Below, in pieces: positions 1 to 6,657 of a stretch of 22,010 nucleotides of DNA. Numbering within the stretch: position 1 is the first letter of the stretch; the number at the start of each line of letters is the position of its first letter. A program made the translations under genes and the position numbers. The notes under the pieces were generated by a model. It did no database searches. It was not told the DNA's origin and worked only from the letters and a program-made list of their open reading frames with translations. Source of the DNA: JBEVMS01 sp040508515 (GTDB lineage: Bacteria; Pseudomonadota; Gammaproteobacteria; Xanthomonadales; Rhodanobacteraceae); assembly GCA_040508515.1 (NCBI GenBank), contig JBEVMS010000343.1:1-22010 (forward strand), in the 5' to 3' direction.

Positions 1-57
1 GCCGCGTGCGCTTGCAATGGGCTTCGAGTCACCCTCGGCTTGCGAGGCCAAACTAGA

Positions 58-130
58 GTTGTTCGGGTATCTTCTACACGCTGTCGACGGAGAGCACTTT
101 TCAACCGTAGGGCAAAAAATCGAAGGTTCC
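58..130 (-). mobile_element. Decayed insertion-sequence left end, copy A
   Basis: This 73-base stretch matches the reverse complement of 6427-6496 at all but about seven positions, plus one 2-base gap. Both copies stop at the same outer hexamer (GGAACC read outward-in), as expected for an IS terminus. Read on the minus strand it gives the terminus, a short leader and then a broken start of a reading frame (IPEQL-stop-FG) where copy B has MPDQLTF. That start resembles IS5-family transposases; the family call is inference. The body of the element would lie to the left and is not recognisable within bases 1-57. Confidence 0.55.
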
Positions 131-207
131 TTAGGTGTCGCGGGCAGAAACACGGATTCGAATGCCGCCCTTCATGCGCCAAACGACAAATGCATGCAAG
201 CCTCCCG

Positions 208-275
208 GGGCACTCTCCCAAGGTTCTTTATACCGGGGGGCTTGCCGGTACCACCATCGGGGTATGCGAGTGCCC
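208..275. repeat. Nested inverted repeats downstream of the response regulator
   Basis: GGGCACTC at 208-215 is complementary to GAGTGCCC at 268-275. Inside it TACCGG at 231-236 pairs with CCGGTA at 245-250 around an 8-base loop. The structure begins 12 bases past the stop codon of the minus-strand regulator gene, where a 3' end signal would be expected. No U-run follows, so it is not a standard intrinsic terminator; it could protect the 3' end or be a chance structure. Confidence 0.35.
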
Positions 276-286
276 TTGGCGGCAAG

Positions 287-916
287 CTAGATCGAAATGA
301 TCCCACGTCGGATACCGATGGCCACGGCTTGCGTTCGATCCCTGGCGTCGAGTTTGCCCATGATGTGCCTGACGTGAACCTTCACTGTCTCCTCAGAGAT
401 CGAAAGCGTATTGGCGATATCACGGTTGCGGGCGCCCTCGGCGATCCGGGTCAGAACCGAGATCTCACGATCGCTCAAGGGTGCATTGCTGTAGTGTTCG
501 GCTAGGCAATTCGCCACCTGTGACAGTAAATATTTTCGTCCTGAGTGGACTTTGCGAACCACTTCGACGAGATCTTCAAGCGAGCTACTCTTCAACAAAT
601 AGCCACAAGCGCCTGCAGCCAGTGCGCGATGAATTTCGACGTCGCCCTCGAACGTTGTAAGTATGACGATTCGCGCCTCGGGGAAATCTGCCCGAATCGA
701 TGAGAGGGCACCGATCCCGCTCATATCGGGAAGCCTCAAATCCATCAATGTCACATCGGGTTGATGCGCCCTGTATTCATTTATGGCGTCATTGGCGCTC
801 CCCGCCATGGCGACGAGTTGCATATCTTTTTGGTATGCGATGACAGTCGCTATGCCTTCGCGAAACAGAGGGTGGTCGTCGACACACAGGATGCGAATAC
901 GAGTCAAGTCGTTCAT
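287..916 (-). CDS. NarL/LuxR-family response regulator
   Basis: A 209-residue DNA-binding response regulator. The receiver domain (about residues 7-122) has the acidic pair D13-D14, phospho-acceptor D59 in VTLMDLRLPDM, the switch threonine near 87 and K109 in GYLLKS. A LuxR-type helix-turn-helix follows at about 145-205, with the typical LSDREISVLTRIAEG and NRDIANTLSISEETVKVHV signature. The ATG at 916 is chosen because the receiver fold begins directly after it and because it lies 5 bases beyond the stop of the upstream kinase gene. The frame stays open upstream to 973, but that would overlap the kinase. It is evidently the cognate regulator of the kinase at 922-3954 and is cotranscribed with it. 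Targets are unknown; the nearby porin gene is a possible one but nothing in the sequence proves this. Confidence 0.95.
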   Translation of the reverse strand: MNDLTRIRILCVDDHPLFREGIATVIAYQKDMQLVAMAGSANDAINEYRAHQPDVTLMDLRLPDMSGIGALSSIRADFPEARIVILTTFEGDVEIHRALAAGACGYLLKSSSLEDLVEVVRKVHSGRKYLLSQVANCLAEHYSNAPLSDREISVLTRIAEGARNRDIANTLSISEETVKVHVRHIMGKLDARDRTQAVAIGIRRGIISI

Positions 917-921
917 TTCTT

Positions 922-3900
922 TTATCTGCGGGAAAAGAGCCTGTGCAGCCAATCCTTCCTGCCTCGGGAGCACAATGGCTCGTAGGCATATGCGGCAGGC
1001 ATGATCAAGTCCACTTCGGTACCCGCTCCGACGACGCTCATGATACTCAGTCTGGCACCGATTTCTGTCGAACGCTCGCGCATTCCTGACAAGCCCCAGT
1101 GACCCGATCGACCCGAGTGGAGAACCTCCGGATCCAATCCGCAGCCATTATCGCGGATGGCAAGGTGCAAGCCGTCACGAGCATAGTCGAGCACCACTTC
1201 AATCGCAGAAGCCCGAGAGTGGCGAAAGGCGTTGACCAAGGCTTCGCGGCCGATGCGATATAAGTCTTCTCGAATCAAACGTTGCAATGGTCGCGGCAGA
1301 CCTTCGACGGTCACTCGAAACTGGATGGTTTCATCGACAGCCAAATCCTGCGGAATTTGCAAGAAGGCGCGCTCGAGGTCATCAACCAAGGAGGGGGGCT
1401 TGAGGCCGCGGACGGCATCGCGCGTCTCATCGATCATTTGCCTGAGCAGTTGAAACGACCGCTCCACCAGCGGCTTTGCCTTGGCCCGGGTGGCAATCTG
1501 GTCGTTCGCCACGGCCAGTTGCAGCGAAATGCTGAGCAGGCCCTGCAGCAACGTATCGTGGAGATCGCGCGCAATGCGCTCTCGTTCGGCCAATTGCGCT
1601 CGATGGCGGTCGGACAGACGTGTCGACATCTGCCGCAGCCGTAGCGAGTAGAACATCCAGAGTGCAGCGAGAAGCATCGCTAGCACCAATCCGCGGAACC
1701 ACCAGGTTTCGTAGTAGGCAGGAGGTACCTCAAACGACAAGGGCGTCGCAGCCTCGTGCCATGGACCGGCGCCATCGCGCGCGCGAACGCGAAAGCGATA
1801 CGCGCCGGCGGGCAAGGTCGAATAAAACGCCTGACGGCGGGTGCCGACATTCTTCCAGTCAGCATCGTGCCCTTCAAGCATGTATTGAAAGACAAGCCGC
1901 CCCGACATAGCAAAATGCAGGGCTGTGTAGTCAATCTGTATTCCCCTGGGATGCTTCGGGAAAGTCGGATGGCTCAAAGGCAATGAAGAGCCATCTACCC
2001 ACACATCTTCTATCCGAACCGGAAATGGGTCGGCCTCGAACTTGCTCGGCTCGATGACTTCCGCCACCGACCCTGTGGCGAACCAGACGCGCCCGTCGGG
2101 AGCGACCGCCGAGTTCGGAGAAAAGTCGGATCTGGCGGTTTGCGCGCCATCGCGCCAGCTAAGCAACTGGTAGTCGACTTTGAGCTCGGGCGAAGCAAGC
2201 CAGCGATCGAGCTGTTCAGATCCGATCCCTATGAATCCACAATTACTGTTCAACCAGAGCGTTCCATGACCGTCACGACCGGCTCCCCAGATCGTGTCGC
2301 ATGGCAGCCCTTGCGTGATGCTCAATCGCCTGCGCAAGCCATGCCATACAATGATGAGGCCATCGTTAGTGCTTCCGAACACCGTGCCGTCAGCGCCCAC
2401 GCTCAACTCGGCGATTTCTGAGTTGTCGTCTCCGCTTCCACAAAACGATGTTGAGCGACCCACTGCCCGATAAGCGATGCAGCCGTTTTTATAGCCAATC
2501 CAGAGTCCCAGGCTCGGATCTGCCGCAGCACTCAATGGTTCCCCCGCAAGCTGACCGAGCTGTTCGACAATGCTCCCGCTGTGCAGACGAACTACCCCGT
2601 TCGTCTTTCCACGAACCACAGCCCAGATATCGCCCTTGCTGTCTTCGGAAAGACTGATGGCGTAATTGCCATCTCCCAATGCATTGGGTTGCTCCAGCTT
2701 CAATTTTTCATCGGCGACCACGTAAAGGGACGAGTCGATGGCCGCCCAGATGGTCCCCGTGCGATCCTCAAGCATCGCCGTGATGTGCCTTCCCGACGTG
2801 TCCACCCTTTTCACTTTATGACTGGCCCCGATGATGTGATCAAGCGCGTCATAGTTGCTGACCCAGATACTTCCATCCTTTGCTGGAAGTACCGTTGCCG
2901 GTGCAGTGCCGCTAAGACCTTCGGTTTTCGAGTAGCTGGTGACTCGGAGCGCACTGAATTGATCAATACCCCGATTGGTCGCAACCCAAATGTTGCCTTC
3001 ACTATCCTCCAGCAGGGCGTTCACTGAATCATCAGTCAGGCCTTGAGCGTGTCCGTAGTGTTCCGCCTTTCCATTTGCGATGCGGTAAATGCCTTGACTG
3101 TAGGTTCCGATCCAGAGGGCGCCATCTCGATCTCTCAGTAGATCGCCGACCTGCAAACTCTCTGGATTCAGCCCGGCAACCAGGGACGCAACAGGCTTTC
3201 CGTTTGATAGATGGGCCAGCCCGAGACCTTTTCCTGCTTGGTCGAACCCTACCCAGATCGAGCCATCTGCGTCCGGCAAGATGGCGTTGACGCCCTCTGA
3301 GTGGTTGCCCTGCAGCTGCGGGGGCAGCACGCAACTTGGCAACGCCCGTGCCAGCCAGTGGCACACTCCGGTGGAGCTGCCCAGCCACAGGTCTCCGTGG
3401 GAGTCCAGGGCGATGGCTGTTGCATAGGCGAACGGCAGGGGCGGGTTCGTTGCGCAAACCGTGCGATTTCCCGTTATCCGGCACAACGGCCCTTGCTGTT
3501 GCTTGCCGAGGCGGGCGCGAGCGAACCAGACAGTTCCATCCGCTTCGGCCATGGCTTCGACGCGAGAGCCAATGTCGTAGACGCGAAGTTTGCCGTCCTT
3601 CAACTGGGAGATCTGGCCAGGGGAGCCAAACCACAGACTTCCATCGGTTGCGCCAAACACAGGCGAGATAGGGGTCGCTCTGGCGGCTCGCGATGGAGGA
3701 CCCGGCCATGGCACGAAACGGACACCATCGAAGCGCACCAAGCCCGACTCGGTGCCAATCCACAGGTACCCATCGGTCGTCTGTGTCAGCGCCTGGGGCG
3801 CGGCGAAGTAGCCGTCTTCAATACGCCAGCCGGCGTGCCCGTACTGGGAGACTCTCAACTCGGTGGGCAATGCCTGGGTTACTGCTGGCAGGCCCAGTAA

Positions 3901-3954
3901 CGCCATCGCAACCAGATAGACGAGAAAACCTGTGGCCTGATGTCGAAATCTCAT
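922..3954 (-). CDS. Propeller (Reg_prop/Y_Y_Y) sensor histidine kinase
   Basis: A 1010-residue membrane sensor kinase. Residues 1-29 form a signal peptide (cleavage likely after VTQA). Residues of about 40-640 contain repeated two-component-propeller units, recognised by recurrent DGYLWIGT, DGSLWFGS, GALWIGTYSQGIYR and GNIWVATNRGI motifs. A Y_Y_Y domain follows (YTALHFAMSGRLVFQYMLEG, FRVRARDGAG), then a single membrane helix (WWFRGLVLAMLLAALWMFY). The cytoplasmic part is a HisKA_3 domain with phospho-accepting H799 in IARDLHDTLLQGL, and an HATPase with N-box N908 and G-box DNGCGLD at about 935. It ends with a short basic tail and has no receiver domain. The sensory part should be periplasmic. 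Kinases of this architecture often sense carbohydrates or cell-surface signals, but the ligand cannot be read here. It is paired with the response regulator 5 bases downstream. Confidence 0.95.
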   Translation of the reverse strand: MRFRHQATGFLVYLVAMALLGLPAVTQALPTELRVSQYGHAGWRIEDGYFAAPQALTQTTDGYLWIGTESGLVRFDGVRFVPWPGPPSRAARATPISPVFGATDGSLWFGSPGQISQLKDGKLRVYDIGSRVEAMAEADGTVWFARARLGKQQQGPLCRITGNRTVCATNPPLPFAYATAIALDSHGDLWLGSSTGVCHWLARALPSCVLPPQLQGNHSEGVNAILPDADGSIWVGFDQAGKGLGLAHLSNGKPVASLVAGLNPESLQVGDLLRDRDGALWIGTYSQGIYRIANGKAEHYGHAQGLTDDSVNALLEDSEGNIWVATNRGIDQFSALRVTSYSKTEGLSGTAPATVLPAKDGSIWVSNYDALDHIIGASHKVKRVDTSGRHITAMLEDRTGTIWAAIDSSLYVVADEKLKLEQPNALGDGNYAISLSEDSKGDIWAVVRGKTNGVVRLHSGSIVEQLGQLAGEPLSAAADPSLGLWIGYKNGCIAYRAVGRSTSFCGSGDDNSEIAELSVGADGTVFGSTNDGLIIVWHGLRRRLSITQGLPCDTIWGAGRDGHGTLWLNSNCGFIGIGSEQLDRWLASPELKVDYQLLSWRDGAQTARSDFSPNSAVAPDGRVWFATGSVAEVIEPSKFEADPFPVRIEDVWVDGSSLPLSHPTFPKHPRGIQIDYTALHFAMSGRLVFQYMLEGHDADWKNVGTRRQAFYSTLPAGAYRFRVRARDGAGPWHEAATPLSFEVPPAYYETWWFRGLVLAMLLAALWMFYSLRLRQMSTRLSDRHRAQLAERERIARDLHDTLLQGLLSISLQLAVANDQIATRAKAKPLVERSFQLLRQMIDETRDAVRGLKPPSLVDDLERAFLQIPQDLAVDETIQFRVTVEGLPRPLQRLIREDLYRIGREALVNAFRHSRASAIEVVLDYARDGLHLAIRDNGCGLDPEVLHSGRSGHWGLSGMRERSTEIGARLSIMSVVGAGTEVDLIMPAAYAYEPLCSRGRKDWLHRLFSRR

Positions 3955-4089
3955 GGCGTGAATACCAACCTCGAACCCTGTTCCACTTGAAGGTGACAGT
4001 CAAGCGAGTTTTGCACCTGAGCGACAATATCGGAAAGGCAGTTTGCAGATTATTCAGGTCTAGAGAACAGACCCAGGAGCGTTCAAACC

Positions 4090-4116
4090 TAGCCTATGGT
4101 TAGGCTATTTTTTTTT
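4090..4116 (+). terminator. Orphan intrinsic terminator, plus strand
   Basis: TAGCCTA (4090-4096) and TAGGCTA (4101-4107) form a perfect 7-bp stem around the loop TGGT, followed at once by nine T residues (4108-4116). This is a textbook Rho-independent terminator for plus-strand transcription. No plus-strand gene lies upstream of it: the kinase gene starts at 3954 on the opposite strand. It may end a small RNA, an antisense transcript, or a gene lost in the rearrangement of this zone. Confidence 0.75.
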
Positions 4117-4228
4117 CATATCGACGCTTCGTGGCTTCGAATTTCTTTGCGACCCGACCTTCCCCCTTGAATAGCACAGAGGTTTGGAGTCCAACCTCCC
4201 AACTGAAGGAGATTGCCGGCCGCCAGGC

Positions 4229-4510
4229 AAGGAGCTGTGCCGCAAGCATGGCTTTAGCGTGACCTCCTACTACCTGTGGCGCAGTAAGAGAACGAGGTGA
4301 TCCAGAACGCGCCGCGAAAACGTGGTGAGCGCACCGGCCCGACGCGAGCTGTTGCGGCAGATGACAAACCAAGGACTCAGTGAGCAACGAGCGCTGTGCG
4401 TGGTGCGCATGAGCGCCAGCGCCTATCGCTAACGGCTGACCATCGTTCCGGCAACGCCTGTCCATCGCGCTGGTACTGATCAAACCACAGAGTTGCGGGA
4501 TTCGATCATG
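4229..4510 (+). pseudogene. Internally deleted IS3-family transposase remnant
   Basis: Three short pieces of an IS3-type element lie in one frame. At 4229-4291 the translation KELCRKHGFSVTSYYLWRSK matches the helix-turn-helix of IS3 OrfA (usual form CRKHGIS..TYYKWR). A TGA at 4298 follows. At 4325-4432 the translation VSAPARRELLRQM...GLSEQRALCVVRMSASAYR matches the N-terminal part of OrfB, and ends in a TAA at 4430. At 4475-4510 TDQTTELRDSIM resembles the next OrfB segment. The OrfA start, the OrfA/OrfB linker and the whole DDE catalytic core are missing, so the element is dead. The bases before 4229 (a GAAGGAGA ribosome-binding-site-like run at 4205-4212) may be its original leader. Family recognition is from conserved motifs; the exact ends are not determinable by eye. 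Confidence 0.7.
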
Positions 4511-4595
4511 TTCTGCGCACCGTCGTCATCAACAGCGAGAGGCCATCGGCCGAAATCGGCCAGGATCGGACCTCTGCAAGGTAGATGTGAGAATG

Positions 4596-4727
4596 TCAGC
4601 TACCCTTCTTGTGCTTGTGAGGCTTGAGAGAAGAGGTATTACCCGGGGTTTCCTTATTATCCCGTCGCCGCTTATCCGGTTTACCCGTTGACTTAGCAAT
4701 CGGCTTTGGACCGGGTTTAATTGGCAT
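4596..4727 (-). CDS. Small basic Lys/Pro-rich protein, unknown function
   Basis: A 43-codon reading frame starting ATG at 4727, preceded by a strong Shine-Dalgarno sequence (CAGGAGAG, about 6 bases upstream on the minus strand). The product begins MPIKPGPKPIAKSTGKPDKR and ends KPHKHKKGS. It is highly positively charged, has no hydrophobic segment and is probably disordered, which suggests nucleic-acid or ribosome contact, or simply a stress-type small protein. The frame is open further upstream to 4841, but the ribosome-binding site fixes the ATG at 4727. A GC-rich hairpin (GGCCGAAATCGGCC, 4548-4561, inside the outer pair AGAGG/CCTCT at 4538-4542 and 4571-4575) lies downstream and could stabilise its 3' end. 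I do not recognise the family. It lies next to IS debris, so it may have come with the mobile DNA. Confidence 0.5.
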   Translation of the reverse strand: MPIKPGPKPIAKSTGKPDKRRRDNKETPGNTSSLKPHKHKKGS

Positions 4728-4944
4728 AAGTGCTCTCCTGGTGTCAGCGGTACCGCCGCGAGATTTACTTATTGGACCACCTAACCATTGAATGTACGAA
4801 CTCGGTGGTTCGGTTACACGCGCAGGCGCTGCCGCCGCCAAGGGCCGTAGCGCATGTCACGTGCGCTTGCGCGGCCCGAGTAGCAATAGTTGCAACGACC
4901 ACGATAGCGGACTTTCACAGGACCAAACGGTCTTAGGGACAGGT

Positions 4945-4974
4945 TTGTCATCGCTAACGTTATATAGTTATAGT
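4945..4974 (+). promoter_or_regulatory. Candidate sigma-70 promoter of the porin gene
   Basis: TTGTCA (4945-4950) and TATAGT (4969-4974) each match the consensus boxes at five of six positions, with an 18-base spacer. The area is conspicuously AT-rich relative to its surroundings. Transcription would start near 4981, leaving a leader of roughly 95 bases before the porin ATG at 5077. Confidence 0.5.
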
Positions 4975-4983
4975 ACATAACGT
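4957..4983. promoter_or_regulatory. Inverted repeat spanning the porin -10 box
   Basis: ACGTTAT (4957-4963) is repeated in inverse as ATAACGT (4977-4983), centre to centre 20 bases, with the -10 box between the two halves. The spacing of about two helical turns fits a dimeric repressor site. No regulator is identified. Confidence 0.35.
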
Positions 4984-5076
4984 CAATTTCGGCGTGTCGT
5001 TGCCCTCGCCCGGTTCGTTTTCGTTTCGGTAGCGAAGGCCCAGTGCTCTATCTCGGAGCTGATCTAAAGGGGTGTT

Positions 5077-6411
5077 ATGCGTAAATCTTGTCCATGGCTG
5101 TTCGGGGTCGCTTTTTTTTCTGCGTTGAGTCAGGCACATGCTCAAGATAGTGGAAGCTTCAACGACATCTTCGCTAACGGGCACGTCGATGGTGAGTTGC
5201 GCCTGTACAACTTCAACCGCCTGTACGACACGCCCAACACGCCCAATGCGAGCGCCCTTTCGTTGGCGGCGCTCATCAATGCGCAAACTGGCACTTTCCT
5301 TGGTGGCTTTAGTCTGGGTGGTTCCTTTGTCACTGCCAACATGCTGGGCACAAAACCGAACAACCCAGCCAAGGTCGATACGTCGCTGATGGGCCCGAAC
5401 AGCTCGCTCGGGGCCTGGAGCCAAGCCTATCTGCAGTTTAAGCACGACTGGTTTCTTTTTCGTGGTGGTTACCAATACCTCAACACACCATGGATGGGTG
5501 GCAACGATTCACGCGTGATTCCTTCGTCATACAACGCCGCGCTGATGGACTTCACGCCGGTCGAGAATTGGAACATCTACGCCATCCGCACCTTCAGTTG
5601 GAAGAGCCGTACTTCCAACGGAATGTACGATGATAATTTGTACTACCCATCCAAGTACGACGGCGATTCCATGTACGGCAACAACGGTTCGCTGCCCAGC
5701 ACGGCGCCGAAAGCAAACGGCACTTGGGCCGCCGGCACCACTTACGTGAATGAGGGGCTTAAGGCCGAAGCCTGGTACTACAACTTTCTGCGCTTCGCGC
5801 AGATGGGCTACGTGAACGGCAGCTACACGTTCCAGACCGACACGCCGTTCAATCCTTTCATAGCGGTGCAGGCGCTCACTGAGAACAGCAGCAGTAGCAG
5901 CGACAACATCTTCGTGCAGACGGAAACCAAGTTGTTGGGCGTGACAGGTAACCGCGTCAAGGCCGATGCGTGGGGTATGGACGTGGGTACGTCGATCTTC
6001 GATGGTCGCGTCGACTTTGCGTACAACCGGCTCGAAGGTGAATCCGGTGCCGTGGGCGGCGGTGCACTCATTTCGCCGTACACCGTGAACTATGGCACCG
6101 ACCCGTTGTTCACCACCTCGATGATTCGTGGCCTAGTGGAAGCGGGGCCTGGGTATGCGTGGAAAGCGCGTGCCCAATACAACTTCTTCAATAAGAAGCT
6201 GCAATTGGTAGCTGCCTACGCGAAATACGTCACACTAGAACGCGGCGACAGTCACGACTTGTACTTCGATCTTATCTACAATCTGGATAACGTGCTCAAA
6301 GGGTTGCAGCTACGTGATCGCTGGGAACGCTCAGTGGGCGGTAGCGACAACCTCAATCCGGGCAATCAGTCATTCACGTATAACCGATTGATGATCTCCT
6401 ACAAGTTCTAA
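5077..6411 (+). CDS. OprD-family outer-membrane porin
   Basis: A 444-residue protein with a signal peptide at 1-22 (cleavage after SQAHA, mature start QDSGSF). The mature part is rich in alternating aromatic/polar strands (GELRLYNFNRLYD, AWSQAYLQFKHDWFLFRGGYQYLNTPWMGG, GYAWKARAQYNFFNKKLQLVAAYAKY) and ends in the C-terminal phenylalanine (LMISYKF) required for BAM-dependent assembly. Length and pattern fit the OprD/OprQ group of substrate-specific porins that take up small carboxylates, amino acids or aromatics; the substrate is not predictable. The ATG at 5077 follows AAAGGGG at 5066-5072, a good ribosome-binding site. It is transcribed alone from the promoter near 4970. An IS remnant begins 15 bases after the stop, so the native terminator has probably been lost. 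Assignment to OprD rather than another porin family is moderately sure. Confidence 0.85.
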   Translation: MRKSCPWLFGVAFFSALSQAHAQDSGSFNDIFANGHVDGELRLYNFNRLYDTPNTPNASALSLAALINAQTGTFLGGFSLGGSFVTANMLGTKPNNPAKVDTSLMGPNSSLGAWSQAYLQFKHDWFLFRGGYQYLNTPWMGGNDSRVIPSSYNAALMDFTPVENWNIYAIRTFSWKSRTSNGMYDDNLYYPSKYDGDSMYGNNGSLPSTAPKANGTWAAGTTYVNEGLKAEAWYYNFLRFAQMGYVNGSYTFQTDTPFNPFIAVQALTENSSSSSDNIFVQTETKLLGVTGNRVKADAWGMDVGTSIFDGRVDFAYNRLEGESGAVGGGALISPYTVNYGTDPLFTTSMIRGLVEAGPGYAWKARAQYNFFNKKLQLVAAYAKYVTLERGDSHDLYFDLIYNLDNVLKGLQLRDRWERSVGGSDNLNPGNQSFTYNRLMISYKF

Positions 6412-6426
6412 GTGGATCATCACGAT

Positions 6427-6496
6427 GGAACCTCTGATTTGCCCTGCGGTTGAAGAGTGCTCTCCGTCGACAGCGTGTGGAAGATGCCCGACCAAC
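6427..6496 (+). mobile_element. Decayed insertion-sequence left end, copy B
   Basis: Inverted copy of 58-130 (about 90% identical). It begins with GGAACC at 6427, runs through a leader shared with copy A, and reaches an intact ATG at 6484 encoding MPDQLTF, which resembles the start of IS5-family transposases. The frame stays open to a TAA at 6636 (50 codons), but after about seven codons it no longer reads like a transposase, so the element is truncated. The remaining bases to 6657 hold nothing else recognisable apart from a purine tract at 6599-6612. Family assignment is inference. Confidence 0.55.
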
Positions 6497-6657
6497 TTAC
6501 CTTCCGCGTGGCGATGAGCGGCATCATCGCGCTCTTGCGTGCTCAATGCGCTCAGATTGATGGTCTGGGCAGAGGTGCTCGGCCTGGAACGAGTCGGCCG
6601 GAGAGAAAAAAAGACAATGGAGTAGTCGAATCCTAATTTCCGGCTTAATACGAATAC

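Noticed and set aside
17..505. 162-codon plus-strand frame at the left edge
   Set aside because: It runs through the IS remnant and then antisense to the response regulator; no recognisable domain, and its length follows from the codon bias of the real gene.
3955..4020. MerR-type promoter for the kinase gene (TTGACT and an ACCTTCAAG run at about 3980-4000)
   Set aside because: The dyad is imperfect and there is no acceptable -10 box at 17-20 bases.
4960..5475. 171-codon minus-strand frame overlapping the porin start
   Set aside because: Antisense to the signal peptide and first strands of the porin and covers its promoter; no family features.
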